From: Actinernus sp. WN-2022
Lineage: Eukaryota; Cnidaria; Anthozoa; Actiniaria; Actinernidae
Assembly (NCBI GenBank): GCA_030867875.1
Contig: JAOWCC010001634.1
Location: forward strand, 97,071,321-97,135,320
Length of the DNA: 64,000 nt
Direction of reading: 5' to 3'
Shown here piece by piece: positions 48,201 to 53,600 of this stretch. The notes beneath the pieces were generated by a model. The model searched no databases. It saw only the letters and a program-made list of their open reading frames with translations, and was not told where the DNA came from. Numbering within the stretch: the first letter of the stretch is position 1; every line of letters begins with the position of its first letter. Both the position numbers and the translations under genes were made by a program.

Positions 48201-50177
48201 TTTTTTATGGATAAGTCCTGGTGACTAGCATGTCAACGAGACCAGTAGGTCCTCTGGAATGTTGAAACTGAAGTGCCCGGGAAGATGTGTGAAATGCACT
48301 GAATGAATGTTCAGTGAAACAATAGGCCAGGGTTAGCGGAGGATGTCTAACAGAAGTTACACAGTCATTAATTTTGGATTTCCAAAAGCTTACTGATCTT
48401 CCCACAGAAGCCATTTTGCCACACTGGAAGGTGACATCAATTTTGGGTTGCAGAACACTAAATCCCCCATTAAAGACCTGCTAATCCCCAGTTACACTGA
48501 CTAGTGCATTTTATAGCTATAATTATGTTAATTAAGGCATGGTTCTATTTGTGCCTGGCCTGCATTTGCTCATATAATTATTTTCTCCCAATTATTTATG
48601 CTACAGATATGCATACCGGGCCCCCACCAATCTACATAGCCCTAGGCAAGTGAAACGATTCATAATTTAAAACTTGAAATAAACGAGGGAAGACTGGCTA
48701 TGATTATGATCGATGTTTTGTTACTTCGTGATCCTTTACCAGGCATGTCTAATCGAACTTTCGGTAATCGAACATAATCGAACCCTAATCGTCCGATGGA
48801 GTTCGATTAATCTTGTAATCGAACTTAATCAAACTCACCCAAAAATCGGGTAATTGAACTTAATCAAACTCAGTTCATTTCCATCGAACCTAATTGGAAA
48901 TCCAGTCAAACCAGTTTACATTTCCGTGGTACAGAATTTGCATCAATCTCAATTCAAAGCAGTCAAAGTTGAGCGCGCGGTTGTTATCCATTGCGGATCC
49001 TAGTTTGCCCATTGAGGTGCATTGTGGCATGGCTAGTGCAATTTTGTTTACATGTGCCGTGAAAGGCTATCATGAATGTAAGTTCAGCACCTCTGTTGGT
49101 GACGTATTTGTGGTGGTAAAGAAGGAAGGCGAAAGAGGCCTGGCGTTCAAAGTTATCGGAAGTCGGGGGCAGCTAGGTCACCTACAAAAAGAGCTGGTGC
49201 CTCTGTTCTGGGAATTGGATGAAGCAAATATAAGTTGGTAAGCCGGCAATTCTTCTAAAACTGATTATTTCTTTTGTACTAATTCAAAGTCTATTATGTT
49301 GGATCCATTATGCACCTATCAGCAGCTTCCCCGAGGGGTCGACCCCCGGGCTAACAACGGAGATATGTGGGGGATTACAGGAGGATTGAATGCAAACATT
49401 GCCCCTGTGGTCAGGGAAATGCTCGACTTTGTTTTAGGGTTGGAAAACTGGGGTGGGGGATTTGTTCAAATTGTTTTTGTCATGAAACTATAAACCACGG
49501 AGAGGTTTTTATTCTTCTTTAAGAGGGTATGAGATATACCGAGACTTTCTGTCTTGTTCCTTATTAGCTACTAACTGAAGTACATTGAAGTATGTCTTGT
49601 TCCTTAAAGCTACTATGAAGTTCATTGAAGTATTAATAAAGTTCCATTTTCTGTTGAAAATAGAGTGTTCAATGTTTTAGAAATAATGTTTGTAACGAGA
49701 TTCAGTAGTCGATTCAGCTCCATCGATCTCATTTCGTGTAGAATGATGGGGGATTGTAGGTCGTGGAAGACGTAACCAGGGGACTTTGAAATGGATCATT
49801 CCCCTACCCCTGGGGGAAATCGTCAAGATTGTTTCTGTCTTTTTACAATCCCCTTGGTCAGCCCGGGGGTCGACCCCTCGGGGAAGCATGTTTATCAAAG
49901 CCCACCATTTCGTTTTGTTTGTTCAACAATCGAATTGAATCGAACTTAATCGAACTGATTAGTGATTCATCGTTCGATGGAACTCGAGACCCAAAAGGTA
50001 GGTGTACGATTACAAGATTAATCGAACAGGGTTCGATTGAGTTCGATTGCATTTTGGTTCGATTGAGTTCGAATAGACACGCCGGGACTTTAACGTATCA
50101 TTCTAGTGTCGATAAAACACCTTACCTTTCCCTGCCCCAGTCACCAGTGCTCTTTTGCCTTTAAAATTAATTTCCAT
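8989..50177 (-). CDS. DCXR: Dicarbonyl/L-xylulose reductase (DCXR-like SDR), 8 exons
   Basis: The enzyme reduces L-xylulose and alpha-dicarbonyls with NADPH (uronate cycle, carbonyl detoxification). Exons in transcription order are 50177-50126, 45090-44993, 43536-43382, 37811-37769, 34004-33905, 19193-19129, 11591-11474 and 9092-8989. All introns are GT-AG and all phases agree. The sum is 735 bp, i.e. 244 residues, the length of human DCXR. Motifs in order: TGAGKGIG cofactor loop (across exons 1-2), SRTQAD with the NADP-selecting Arg, NNAG (exon 3), NVSSQAS with the catalytic Ser, YCSTK (Tyr-xxx-Lys, across exons 5-6), NPTIVMTD, and a VDGGF end. No stop or frameshift is present, so it is probably an intact host gene. 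Its introns, up to 14.7 kb, are filled by mobile elements. Confidence 0.95.
9093..11473 (-). other. DCXR intron 7
   Basis: No gene is supported. It contains a duplicated segment (about 10349 and 10598, sharing GAAAGTGTGT and TGGTCTGTTTTG), three 23-bp repeats with GGCCCGAAGAAGTA at 10431-10490, a hairpin at 10784-10893 and two copies of GAGGGGTCACAAGATGATAC at 11212-11260. Confidence 0.6.
10784..10893. repeat. Inverted repeat / small palindromic element
   Basis: CTATTTTTAGTAACCGGAAG at the left matches the complement of CTTCCGGTTACTAAAAATAG at the right. The loop is about 50 bp and contains GCGCGATCGCGC. Confidence 0.75.
11474..11591 (-). CDS. DCXR: DCXR exon 7
   Basis: The exon encodes [18 protein letters not shown] and DRIPMGRFA. 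The acceptor is TTTTTAG and the donor GTATGT. Confidence 0.95.
11935..13560. repeat. Dispersed repeat, interrupted copy
   Basis: The flanking parts (11935-12226 and 13390-13560) match, in inverse orientation, the uninterrupted sequence at 18640-19030. Shared stretches include CAATGTTGTGGTCTGTATGG and the TGCACTTTGGGT region. The middle is another element (12227-13389). Confidence 0.75.
12227..13389. mobile_element. Long-TIR non-autonomous transposon
   Basis: Inverted arms of about 220 bp start TACCGTATTCGTACAGAGAA. The related repeat at 18.7 kb lacks this insert, giving an empty site. A TA duplication is possible but not clear. A second inverted repeat lies inside at 12873-12975. No transposase is seen. 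Confidence 0.75.
13561..16559 (-). other. DCXR intron 6, non-coding stretch
   Basis: No coding or repeat structure stands out beyond short AT-rich runs and a few GCGAGCGAA repeats at 14540-14600. Confidence 0.4.
16800..17821 (-). pseudogene. Non-LTR (CR1/L2-type) reverse transcriptase remnant
   Basis: Minus-strand 17821-17438 encodes RT motifs [20 protein letters not shown] and [10 protein letters not shown] (palm Asp). After frameshifts the catalytic box FADDTSL is at about 17308-17290. The RT C-terminal tail ([20 protein letters not shown] and [12 protein letters not shown]) is at 17062-16808. Between them lies a tRNA-like sequence at 17211-17280. The 5' part with endonuclease is missing and several stops are present, so this is a dead, 5'-truncated copy inside DCXR intron 6. 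The tail resembles the nested LINE at 21824-22384, probably a related family. Confidence 0.85.
17211..17280 (+). repeat. tRNA-derived SINE fragment
   Basis: An A-box-like TTAGCTCAGTGCC at 17221 and a B-box-like GGGTTCAAACGA at 17269 are spaced as in a tRNA. It abuts the RT FADD region, so it inserted in or recombined with the LINE. Confidence 0.6.
18090..18605. repeat. Duplicated AT-rich block with TAATAC microsatellite
   Basis: A unit of about 260 bp occurs twice (about 18120 and 18390), sharing GCAGAGGAAAAGGGTG and GTTTCTCAAGTTTCATAATT. Each copy is followed by imperfect TAATAC/TAATGC runs. Open frames here are low-complexity artefacts. Confidence 0.75.
18640..19030. repeat. Dispersed repeat, uninterrupted copy
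   Basis: It is an inverse copy of the parts flanking 12227-13389. It lies between the TAATAC block and DCXR exon 6. Confidence 0.75.
19129..19193 (-). CDS. DCXR: DCXR exon 6
   Basis: The exon encodes [20 protein letters not shown] plus K, including the catalytic Lys. The acceptor is GATATAG and the donor GTTAGA. Confidence 0.95.
20192..20440 (+). pseudogene. LINE ORF N-terminal segment ending in 2A-type motif
   Basis: The frame ends with [10 protein letters not shown] at 20411-20440. The usual 2A (ribosome-skipping) C-terminus is D-V/I-E-x-N-P-G-P; here the third position is Asn instead of Glu. 2A sequences are known in some non-LTR elements. Directly downstream a different frame shows CDNCE and TCLKCE, a PHD-like zinc finger interrupted by two TAG codons. 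Confidence 0.65.
20859..21431 (+). pseudogene. APE-type endonuclease domain of the LINE
   Basis: IFLSETKID carries the catalytic Glu of the AP-endonuclease fold. The DNA-nicking domain continues with the GGRVMAYIS strand, TRDLNLD (normally GDxN, so the Gly is changed), and [12 protein letters not shown]. The final SDH box is lost at SDKDS before the stop. The domain nicks target DNA to prime reverse transcription; this copy looks inactive. Confidence 0.85.
21513..21830 (+). pseudogene. LINE linker between endonuclease and RT, interrupted
   Basis: The basic segment ([20 protein letters not shown] onwards) is typical of CR1-like polyproteins of aquatic animals. The reading stops at NPKD, where the nested LINE enters, and resumes with [17 protein letters not shown] at 22385. 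Confidence 0.8.
21824..22384 (-). mobile_element. 5'-truncated CR1/L2-type LINE nested in the larger LINE
   Basis: The insertion is flanked by a perfect 14-bp target duplication, AATCCAAAGGATTT, at 21810-21823 and 22385-22398. The minus strand encodes the RT C-terminal end ([32 protein letters not shown]) with its stop at about 22076. A 250-bp 3' UTR follows and ends in TTTGA repeats at 21824-21850. Only about 560 bp of the element is present. Confidence 0.9.
23187..23567. repeat. Inverted repeat element
   Basis: GGCTAGATTCCATCCGCCAG at the left pairs with the complement at 23567. The similarity extends about 50 bp into each arm. Confidence 0.65.
24087..25195 (-). pseudogene. Unrecognised degenerate ORF (retroelement ORF1-like?)
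   Basis: On the minus strand, 25195-24988 is a clean frame ([20 protein letters not shown] ... [20 protein letters not shown]). Further protein-like stretches follow at about 24940-24850, 24817-24632, 24660-24445 and 24365-24087, the last rich in charged, helix-prone residues. Frames change repeatedly. I do not recognise a domain. It lies between a LINE and a gypsy element in DCXR intron 5, so a retroelement ORF1 is plausible. Confidence 0.35.
26242..27674. mobile_element. piggyBac-type MITE (TTAA target) inside the LTR
   Basis: The ends are AGGGGCATGGTCA and its complement, flanked by TTAA at 26238-26241 and 27675-27678. TTAA duplication is the piggyBac/Kolobok signature. It carries about four tandem units of about 225 bp (26650, 26886, 27112, 27329), each with ATTCATTTGAAGCT-like and TCGAACTAGT motifs. 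There is no transposase. Confidence 0.8.
27935..27952 (+). promoter_or_regulatory. Putative primer binding site of the gypsy element
   Basis: TGGTGGAAAATCCGGGTA follows a CTTCGTAACAG end, as expected where a tRNA 3' CCA would pair. The tRNA was not identified. Confidence 0.4.
28551..29643 (+). pseudogene. Gag-like coiled-coil ORF
   Basis: The ATG at 28551 starts a polar N-terminus, followed by a long Gln/Lys/Glu coiled coil made of repeats such as [13 protein letters not shown] and KQAQEQTK. The first frame stops at 28908-28910. The coil continues in another frame from 28998 to about 29640, so there is a frameshift within the repeat DNA. No zinc knuckle is seen. The junction to RT at 29645 is abrupt, indicating deletion of the region in between. 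Confidence 0.6.
29645..30748 (+). pseudogene. Gypsy pol: RT end, RNase H and integrase zinc domain
   Basis: [20 protein letters not shown] and [20 protein letters not shown] mark the RT connection. RNase H follows with [23 protein letters not shown] and [10 protein letters not shown], then HADFLSRR-type NADFLSRR. The integrase HHCC finger is HDDVTAGH...CAHCVHC at about 30570-30690. A pair of frameshifts lies at 29850-29900, and the frame is lost at about 30748. RNase H removes RNA from the RNA:DNA hybrid; integrase inserts the cDNA. This copy is inactive. Confidence 0.9.
30749..31345 (+). pseudogene. Gypsy integrase core
   Basis: The core Asp residues occur in [10 protein letters not shown] and [10 protein letters not shown], and the Glu in [14 protein letters not shown]. 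Frameshifts near 30749 and 30990 separate the parts. [11 protein letters not shown] follows, then family similarity ends near 31345, where unrelated DNA begins. Confidence 0.9.
31795..31880 (-). ncRNA. Hammerhead-ribozyme-like repeat (Penelope/retrozyme type)
   Basis: On the minus strand, CTGACGA (31866-31860) is followed by a short stem II (31859-31847), GAAA (31846-31843) and CGTC (31842-31839). These are the conserved core boxes of a minimal type I hammerhead with a tiny stem III. Similar motifs are known in Penelope-like elements and retrozymes of cnidarians and other animals. Stem I pairing (ATTTAT against AGCTGC) is poor here. Diverged relatives occur at about 47705-47762 and 54945-55010. 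Confidence 0.55.
32028..32375 (+). repeat. tRNA-derived SINE
   Basis: A-box TTAGCTCAGTTGG at 32034 and B-box GGTTCGAATCC at 32078-32088 form the pol III promoter. A body of about 280 bp follows, ending near a T-rich tail at about 32375. Confidence 0.8.
32562..32889. mobile_element. Tc1/mariner-like MITE (TA target)
   Basis: The TIRs begin CAGTACCGCCGGGAATTATA and end with the complement; TA flanks both sides (32560-32561, 32890-32891). The inside is a tandem duplication (CCACACTGACACAAAAACAA at 32589 and 32700). Confidence 0.8.
33156..33215. repeat. AT/CT dinucleotide microsatellite
   Basis: Runs of TA, then CT, then TA. Open frames across it are artefacts. Confidence 0.9.
33905..34004 (-). 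CDS. DCXR: DCXR exon 5
   Basis: The exon encodes [20 protein letters not shown], then [13 protein letters not shown], and ends with T before a GTATGT donor. That T joins GT of exon 6 to give Cys in YCSTK. An upstream GTAGCT is a weaker donor and would break phase. Confidence 0.93.
34731..35193. mobile_element. Long palindromic MITE
   Basis: Arms of about 170 bp start AGCCTTTTCAAGAAAATGAT and pair with the complement ending at 35193; the spacer is about 115 bp. It lies in DCXR intron 4. Confidence 0.8.
35521..37341. mobile_element. piggyBac-type MITE (TTAA target)
   Basis: The ends are AGGAACAGTGCCATG and its complement, with TTAA at 35517-35520 and 37342-37345. It is 1.8 kb, has no transposase, and hosts a palindromic MITE at 36534-36677. 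It fills about half of DCXR intron 4. Confidence 0.8.
36534..36677. mobile_element. Palindromic MITE, family P copy 1 (divergent)
   Basis: CAATTGAAGGGGTCCATGCA pairs with the complementary end. The core TCTAAATTC..GAATTTAGAA is shared with the copies at 38118, 45965 and 53155. Confidence 0.75.
37571..37740. repeat. Fold-back repeat fragment
   Basis: CCCAGTTGTTCGAAGCAAGG near the left resembles the complement of CCTTGCTTCGACCAAAC near the right. The left end is related to sequence at about 5190. Confidence 0.5.
37769..37811 (-). CDS. DCXR: DCXR exon 4 (43 bp)
   Basis: A very short exon supplies one base to finish a Met codon, then [14 protein letters not shown]. The acceptor is ATGACAG and the donor GTAAAG. 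The NVKA Asn is a conserved SDR residue. Confidence 0.92.
38118..38254. mobile_element. Palindromic MITE, family P copy 2
   Basis: TTGAAGGGTTGTGTGCAAAA pairs with the right end. The arms are about 60 bp and nearly perfect. Confidence 0.85.
39421..40564. mobile_element. Giant palindromic TIR element, 7-bp target duplication
   Basis: The ends are CACAGGTACCCCAGGC and its complement, and TTCTCAA flanks both sides (39414-39420 and 40565-40571). The arms are about 460 bp and highly similar. The 200-bp centre is a tRNA-like block. The ends match the element at 7385-8795, so the two form one family. Confidence 0.85.
39895..40098 (-). repeat. tRNA-like block (second copy)
   Basis: Read on the minus strand, TTAATGGTCAAGTGG and GGAGTTTGAGTCC resemble A and B boxes. 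It has the same flanking sequence as 7949-8178. Confidence 0.5.
40572..42438 (-). other. DCXR intron 3, non-coding stretch
   Basis: No coding support or strong repeat structure was seen. Confidence 0.4.
42448..42839. mobile_element. hAT-like palindromic MITE
   Basis: The ends are TAGCCTGCTATGCAGAC and its complement. GTGGTTCAA is duplicated at 42439-42447 and 42840-42848. Arms are about 110 bp. An 8-9 bp duplication suits hAT. Confidence 0.85.
43382..43536 (-). CDS. DCXR: DCXR exon 3
   Basis: The exon starts at codon GTA after TTGTCAG and encodes the VTDTD segment and the [10 protein letters not shown] structural motif. It ends in phase 2 before GTGAGT. Confidence 0.95.
44993..45090 (-). 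CDS. DCXR: DCXR exon 2
   Basis: The acceptor TTTATAG precedes GGATTGGC. The exon encodes [20 protein letters not shown] and [13 protein letters not shown], and the donor is GTATGA. The Arg after the second beta strand fits NADPH preference. Confidence 0.95.
45965..46102. mobile_element. Palindromic MITE, family P copy 3
   Basis: TTGAAGGGCTGTGTGCAAAA pairs with the right end. It shares the core with the other family P copies. Confidence 0.85.
46114..46988. repeat. Inverted-repeat-bounded array of about 135-bp units
   Basis: GCAATTTCTTTTCCACCGGT near the left pairs with sequence ending at 46988. Between them, at least three to four copies of a unit starting CACTAATTTAGGGTGTTT begin at about 46301, 46439, 46572 and 46711. 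Confidence 0.7.
49029..49241 (+). CDS. HIRAN-like small protein
   Basis: The ATG at 49029, in a good context (GGCATGG), gives 70 residues. [20 protein letters not shown] and [19 protein letters not shown] resemble the HIRAN pattern (VxGYHxY...G...V...GxVGHxP), a DNA-end-binding domain in HLTF-type proteins and many orphan proteins. It may instead be a first exon, because TTGGTAAGCC near 49234 is a good donor. It is opposite in strand to DCXR and lies inside the inverted-repeat element, which suggests mobile-element cargo. Confidence 0.45.
   Translation: MASAILFTCAVKGYHECKFSTSVGDVFVVVKKEGERGLAFKVIGSRGQLGHLQKELVPLFWELDEANISW
49325..49887. repeat. Fold-back with 28-bp GC-rich arms
   Basis: GCTTCCCCGAGGGGTCGACC at 49325 is mirrored at 49860-49887. 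A degenerate third copy is near 51343. Confidence 0.75.
50126..50177 (-). CDS. DCXR: DCXR exon 1
   Basis: The ATG at 50177 opens [17 protein letters not shown] plus one base. The donor is GTAAGG. It carries the start of the nucleotide-binding glycine motif. Confidence 0.93.
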
Positions 50178-50607
50178 TGCTTAAATTAAAATTAGAATAC
50201 CTTCAAACGTGATTATCGTGAACTTGGGAGCGTTTTGTCACGTGATTTGGCGATCTAAGATGGCGGCCAAGCAACCTCGTTCCCAGGGTCTTCTCGGTCA
50301 GATCCAAGATGGCCATGGGGCAACACGTTCTCCCCGTTGAATTCACAACTATCCCTAAATGGAAAACACGCTTGGAATAATGGTTATGGTTAATTTTTGG
50401 GCAATATTGATAAGATCGAGGTAGACTGGTACGTGTCAAAGGAATTTGATGCGCCATTTGCATTCTTCTTGAATTCGTCATGGATCATCCATGAATTCGT
50501 GCACTGAACAACCAACAAGAACACTGGAACAGGTTAAAATATTGGTATAAATTTATAAAGAAGCATCCTGTCTAATTCAGCCTATTGCTATTAGACTTGT
50601 CGTAAAG
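50178..50607. promoter_or_regulatory. Candidate bidirectional promoter, DCXR / recombinase-like gene
   Basis: The 430 bp between the two divergent ATGs contain AAGATGGCGGC (50257-50267) and CCAAGATGGCC (50304-50314), both YY1-like. They also contain CACGTG at 50239-50244 and a TATAAA at about 50545, which could serve the plus-strand gene. Confidence 0.5.
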
Positions 50608-50623
50608 ATGAGCGACTCAGAAG
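50608..50623 (+). CDS. Candidate exon 1 of the recombinase-like gene
   Basis: ATG AGC GAC TCA GAA G is followed by a perfect GTAAGT donor. Its phase fits exon 2 at 55168. Confidence 0.45.
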
Positions 50624-53600
50624 GTAAGTTCGGAGCAACATGCAAGTAGAATAGTCGGCTGGTATATAGCCGAGCTCGAATCATGAATCATGAAAAATAA
50701 TATAGTTTTTAATACTATAGCCAGTTTGGAACATGGATTGTGGTAATCTTACGGCAGCGGCGGCCATCCATATTCTATAAAAGTCTAACTAAAGACTTGT
50801 AAAGTATAAAAGACAGGAATCGCTCACTAGAGAGTAGAGTATAGAGTAGAGTATAGAAATGTATAGATCATCTAAAAAAAACAAATTTAAAGAAAACCTA
50901 ACTATTTTAAACCCCAAATCATTCATAAAACGAGTCTAAATACACCTGAAATATAATGGAGAATTTAGCGAAGTTTACAAGTGTAGTTTACCATACAAAG
51001 AAGCCATTAGTTAGTTTGTCAAAGCTACTCTGAAGTTCGAGGGTAAATAAAGTCTATGTATGTATACATTCTCTATAGTGAGTGATTCATGCAGAACTGT
51101 ACTCCAAACATGGCGGAAGTACACTGCGTTTGTATGAAAATGTGATTGTGCAATATTTTGCCTCAAATTGTGTTTCTGAAACATTTAGCATTGCAGAACT
51201 AAAGATGGTTGGCTAGGGAGTTTGCTGTTTGAATTCTAGGGCATTTATAGTCAAGACAATTCCTGTGAACCGTGCAGTCCGGTTTAACTTTTCCCATACA
51301 TTTAGCTGGTAATTTGAATGCGGCATTAATGCACTTATCAGCGGCCTTCCCGGAGGGTACACCCCGGGGACACCCATGGACATCCCACAGGATTTGTTCA
51401 CTTTTGTCATAATTGTATATCCCTGGGTCCAGGCATTTAGATCACAGACAATACCTGCGGGATTTGCAATGAATTGTTCAGCGGTTATATTCTTTCAAAG
51501 CACATGCGATCGAATGCATTTGGAGAATTCTTCGCCTTGTTCATTGCAAAGATGGATCAGGTAATGAGTTTTCAGTTGAATGTACTCTTTTGATTCAATG
51601 TATAAAGCATGTATTAAAAGCCTTTCTTTGTCACATTACATTACATGTCACTAAAAGCGTGATTCAATAATAATCACAACAATCTTTAGTTCTGGGATGC
51701 TAAATATTTCAGAAAAACAATTTTGGGCAACATAATCTTTTCATACAAACACTGTATTTCTGCCAGTTTCTTTCTGCCTTTTGGCCCTCCTTCCGAGATG
51801 GCTGCTGCTGCCATTAGGGAGAGAGAGAGAGAAGAAAGAGACCTGCTGGTTAAAGTAGCCTTTCTTTGATATGCCACCATCATTACTGTGGTTAAACTGG
51901 CTTCTACCAGAAATACATGGTGTACATGCTCAATCCTTACATGCTGCTTAACAACAAAGTTGCCAGGTAACCAAAATGCATGCATGACAAAGAAAGTGGC
52001 CTACAGTACTGGCAGAGTTCTCTTTCTTCTCTCTCTGATCCCTCACCTATAATTTTAGGGAGAAAGGTAACTGCTAGCAGGGAAATGTTGCATTAAATGG
52101 TAGAACAAATAATTTAATTTAAGCAGTTCAACAATGCAACACTGCAATCCAATGGCACTTAGATGCAGCAGTGCATGCATTTTCTTTCAGTTTCCATGGA
52201 TTATTGGTGCTTCGCCCATATGCCAAAGAAAATGGTCGCCGTGAGACATGTCATGGCGACTACCGGTGCAATGTGCAGTGTCATTGGTTGATGGCACAAA
52301 AGGTCGACACAGAAAATATAAATAATAAACACTTGTGATTTCTGACTTGTGTAGGCCAAAGACCTGGCCTGAATAATAAAGTTGTTCTGTCCCATGGGGT
52401 TCTATTCTATTCTATTCTGATGTAGAGTTCCCAAAGTAATGACTCTCCAAAAGTAGTGAACCCCCCAAAAGTTTGATGGTTCTTATAATAAATTTTGAAA
52501 ATAAAGTCCCTCTCAGAGTAGCAACCCCAATTTTGACAGTTGTGCAAATCTGAAATAAATGAAAAATTGCTCAATTAGTCTGATAATGGTAGGTATAGGT
52601 TTGGTACAAGCATGCAATTAAATTACCAAAAGCGAATGTAAAAGTAAAATAAATTGATGAGGAAAAATTAAAAGCATCATTTACCAGCCTTATAAGTCTG
52701 TGTGGCCTCGGGCAGTTTTCAAGACCTCTGGGAAAGTTTTTCTTCATAAGGACCTCTGGGCTGGTAATTAACATACATGTTAACATACAAGCATTTTCCA
52801 ACTGAAAACCGACTTTAACATAATACAATAATTATTACATACACTAATGTGTATGAATTACTACAGGAAAAACTATATTTTATTTTTGTACAGGAAATAG
52901 ATGACGGATGTGGTGACTCTCACTGGAGAGCAGCAAATAACAAGTCCAAAAAGAATCCTAGACAAGACGACACAGGTCTAGAAAATGCAGGATGCAGGCA
53001 TGGTTTAGCTCTTTGGGGTGTGAACATGTACCATGGGGAGTTGTATGGGTATGCACACTACAAACAGAAAAAGCACATGGCACCTGCACAAGTGAAATAT
53101 TTCTGGGAAGATGTAGTATGCAAGTACTACAACAACAACAACAACAACAACAAATGAAGGGCTGTGTGCAACAAGGGCGTAAGTGACACCTGGTCACATT
53201 CTAAATTCTCCCTTAGAAGACAAAGAAATTGAAGGAGAATTTAGAATGTGATCAAGACTCACTTATGCCCTTTTTGCACACAGCCCTTCAAATACTTTAT
53301 TTCACACTCAAGCATGTTAATGCATGGTTTTTGAGCAGTTCTAATAAAACATTCAAAATTCACTATTTTGGTGTTTTGAAGGTCACGTGACCTTAAGGCT
53401 GATAAAACAAAGAAATCAAAATGGGGTGGTGGAAGTTATTGTTTTGTGTCAGATTTTTGGTTCGAAATGTTAAGCTTGTTATGGGAAATGAGACTGTGTC
53501 CGGAATGGTTGCATGACTTTTTATCACTGAAGAGGATATAAATGGTGAAAATGGTTTCAAGAATAGGTCACATGACCTGTTTTCTATATTTTTGCCTTAA

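Larger units (their letters stand above)
48739..50087. mobile_element. Inverted-repeat element carrying a HIRAN-like ORF
   Basis: The ends CCAGGCATGTCTAATCGAAC and (complement of the right end) CCCGGCGTGTCTATTCGAAC are inverted. Both sub-terminal regions are arrays of ATCGAACTTA-like repeats. CTTTA occurs at 48734-48738 and 50088-50092 as a candidate target duplication. It sits in DCXR intron 1, ending under 40 bp from the exon 1 donor. It contains the ORF at 49029 and a fold-back at 49325-49887. Confidence 0.6.

Noticed and set aside
49296..49493. Frame downstream of the HIRAN ORF as its continuation
   Set aside because: It lies largely in the GC-rich fold-back arm and has no domain support.
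9000..50177. DCXR as a bacterial gene or retrocopy
   Set aside because: Seven GT-AG introns with consistent phase show an ordinary spliced animal gene.
53128..53154. Poly-Asn tail as part of a real protein
   Set aside because: It is an AAC microsatellite joined to a MITE; the KDZ-like domain normally continues with other sequence.
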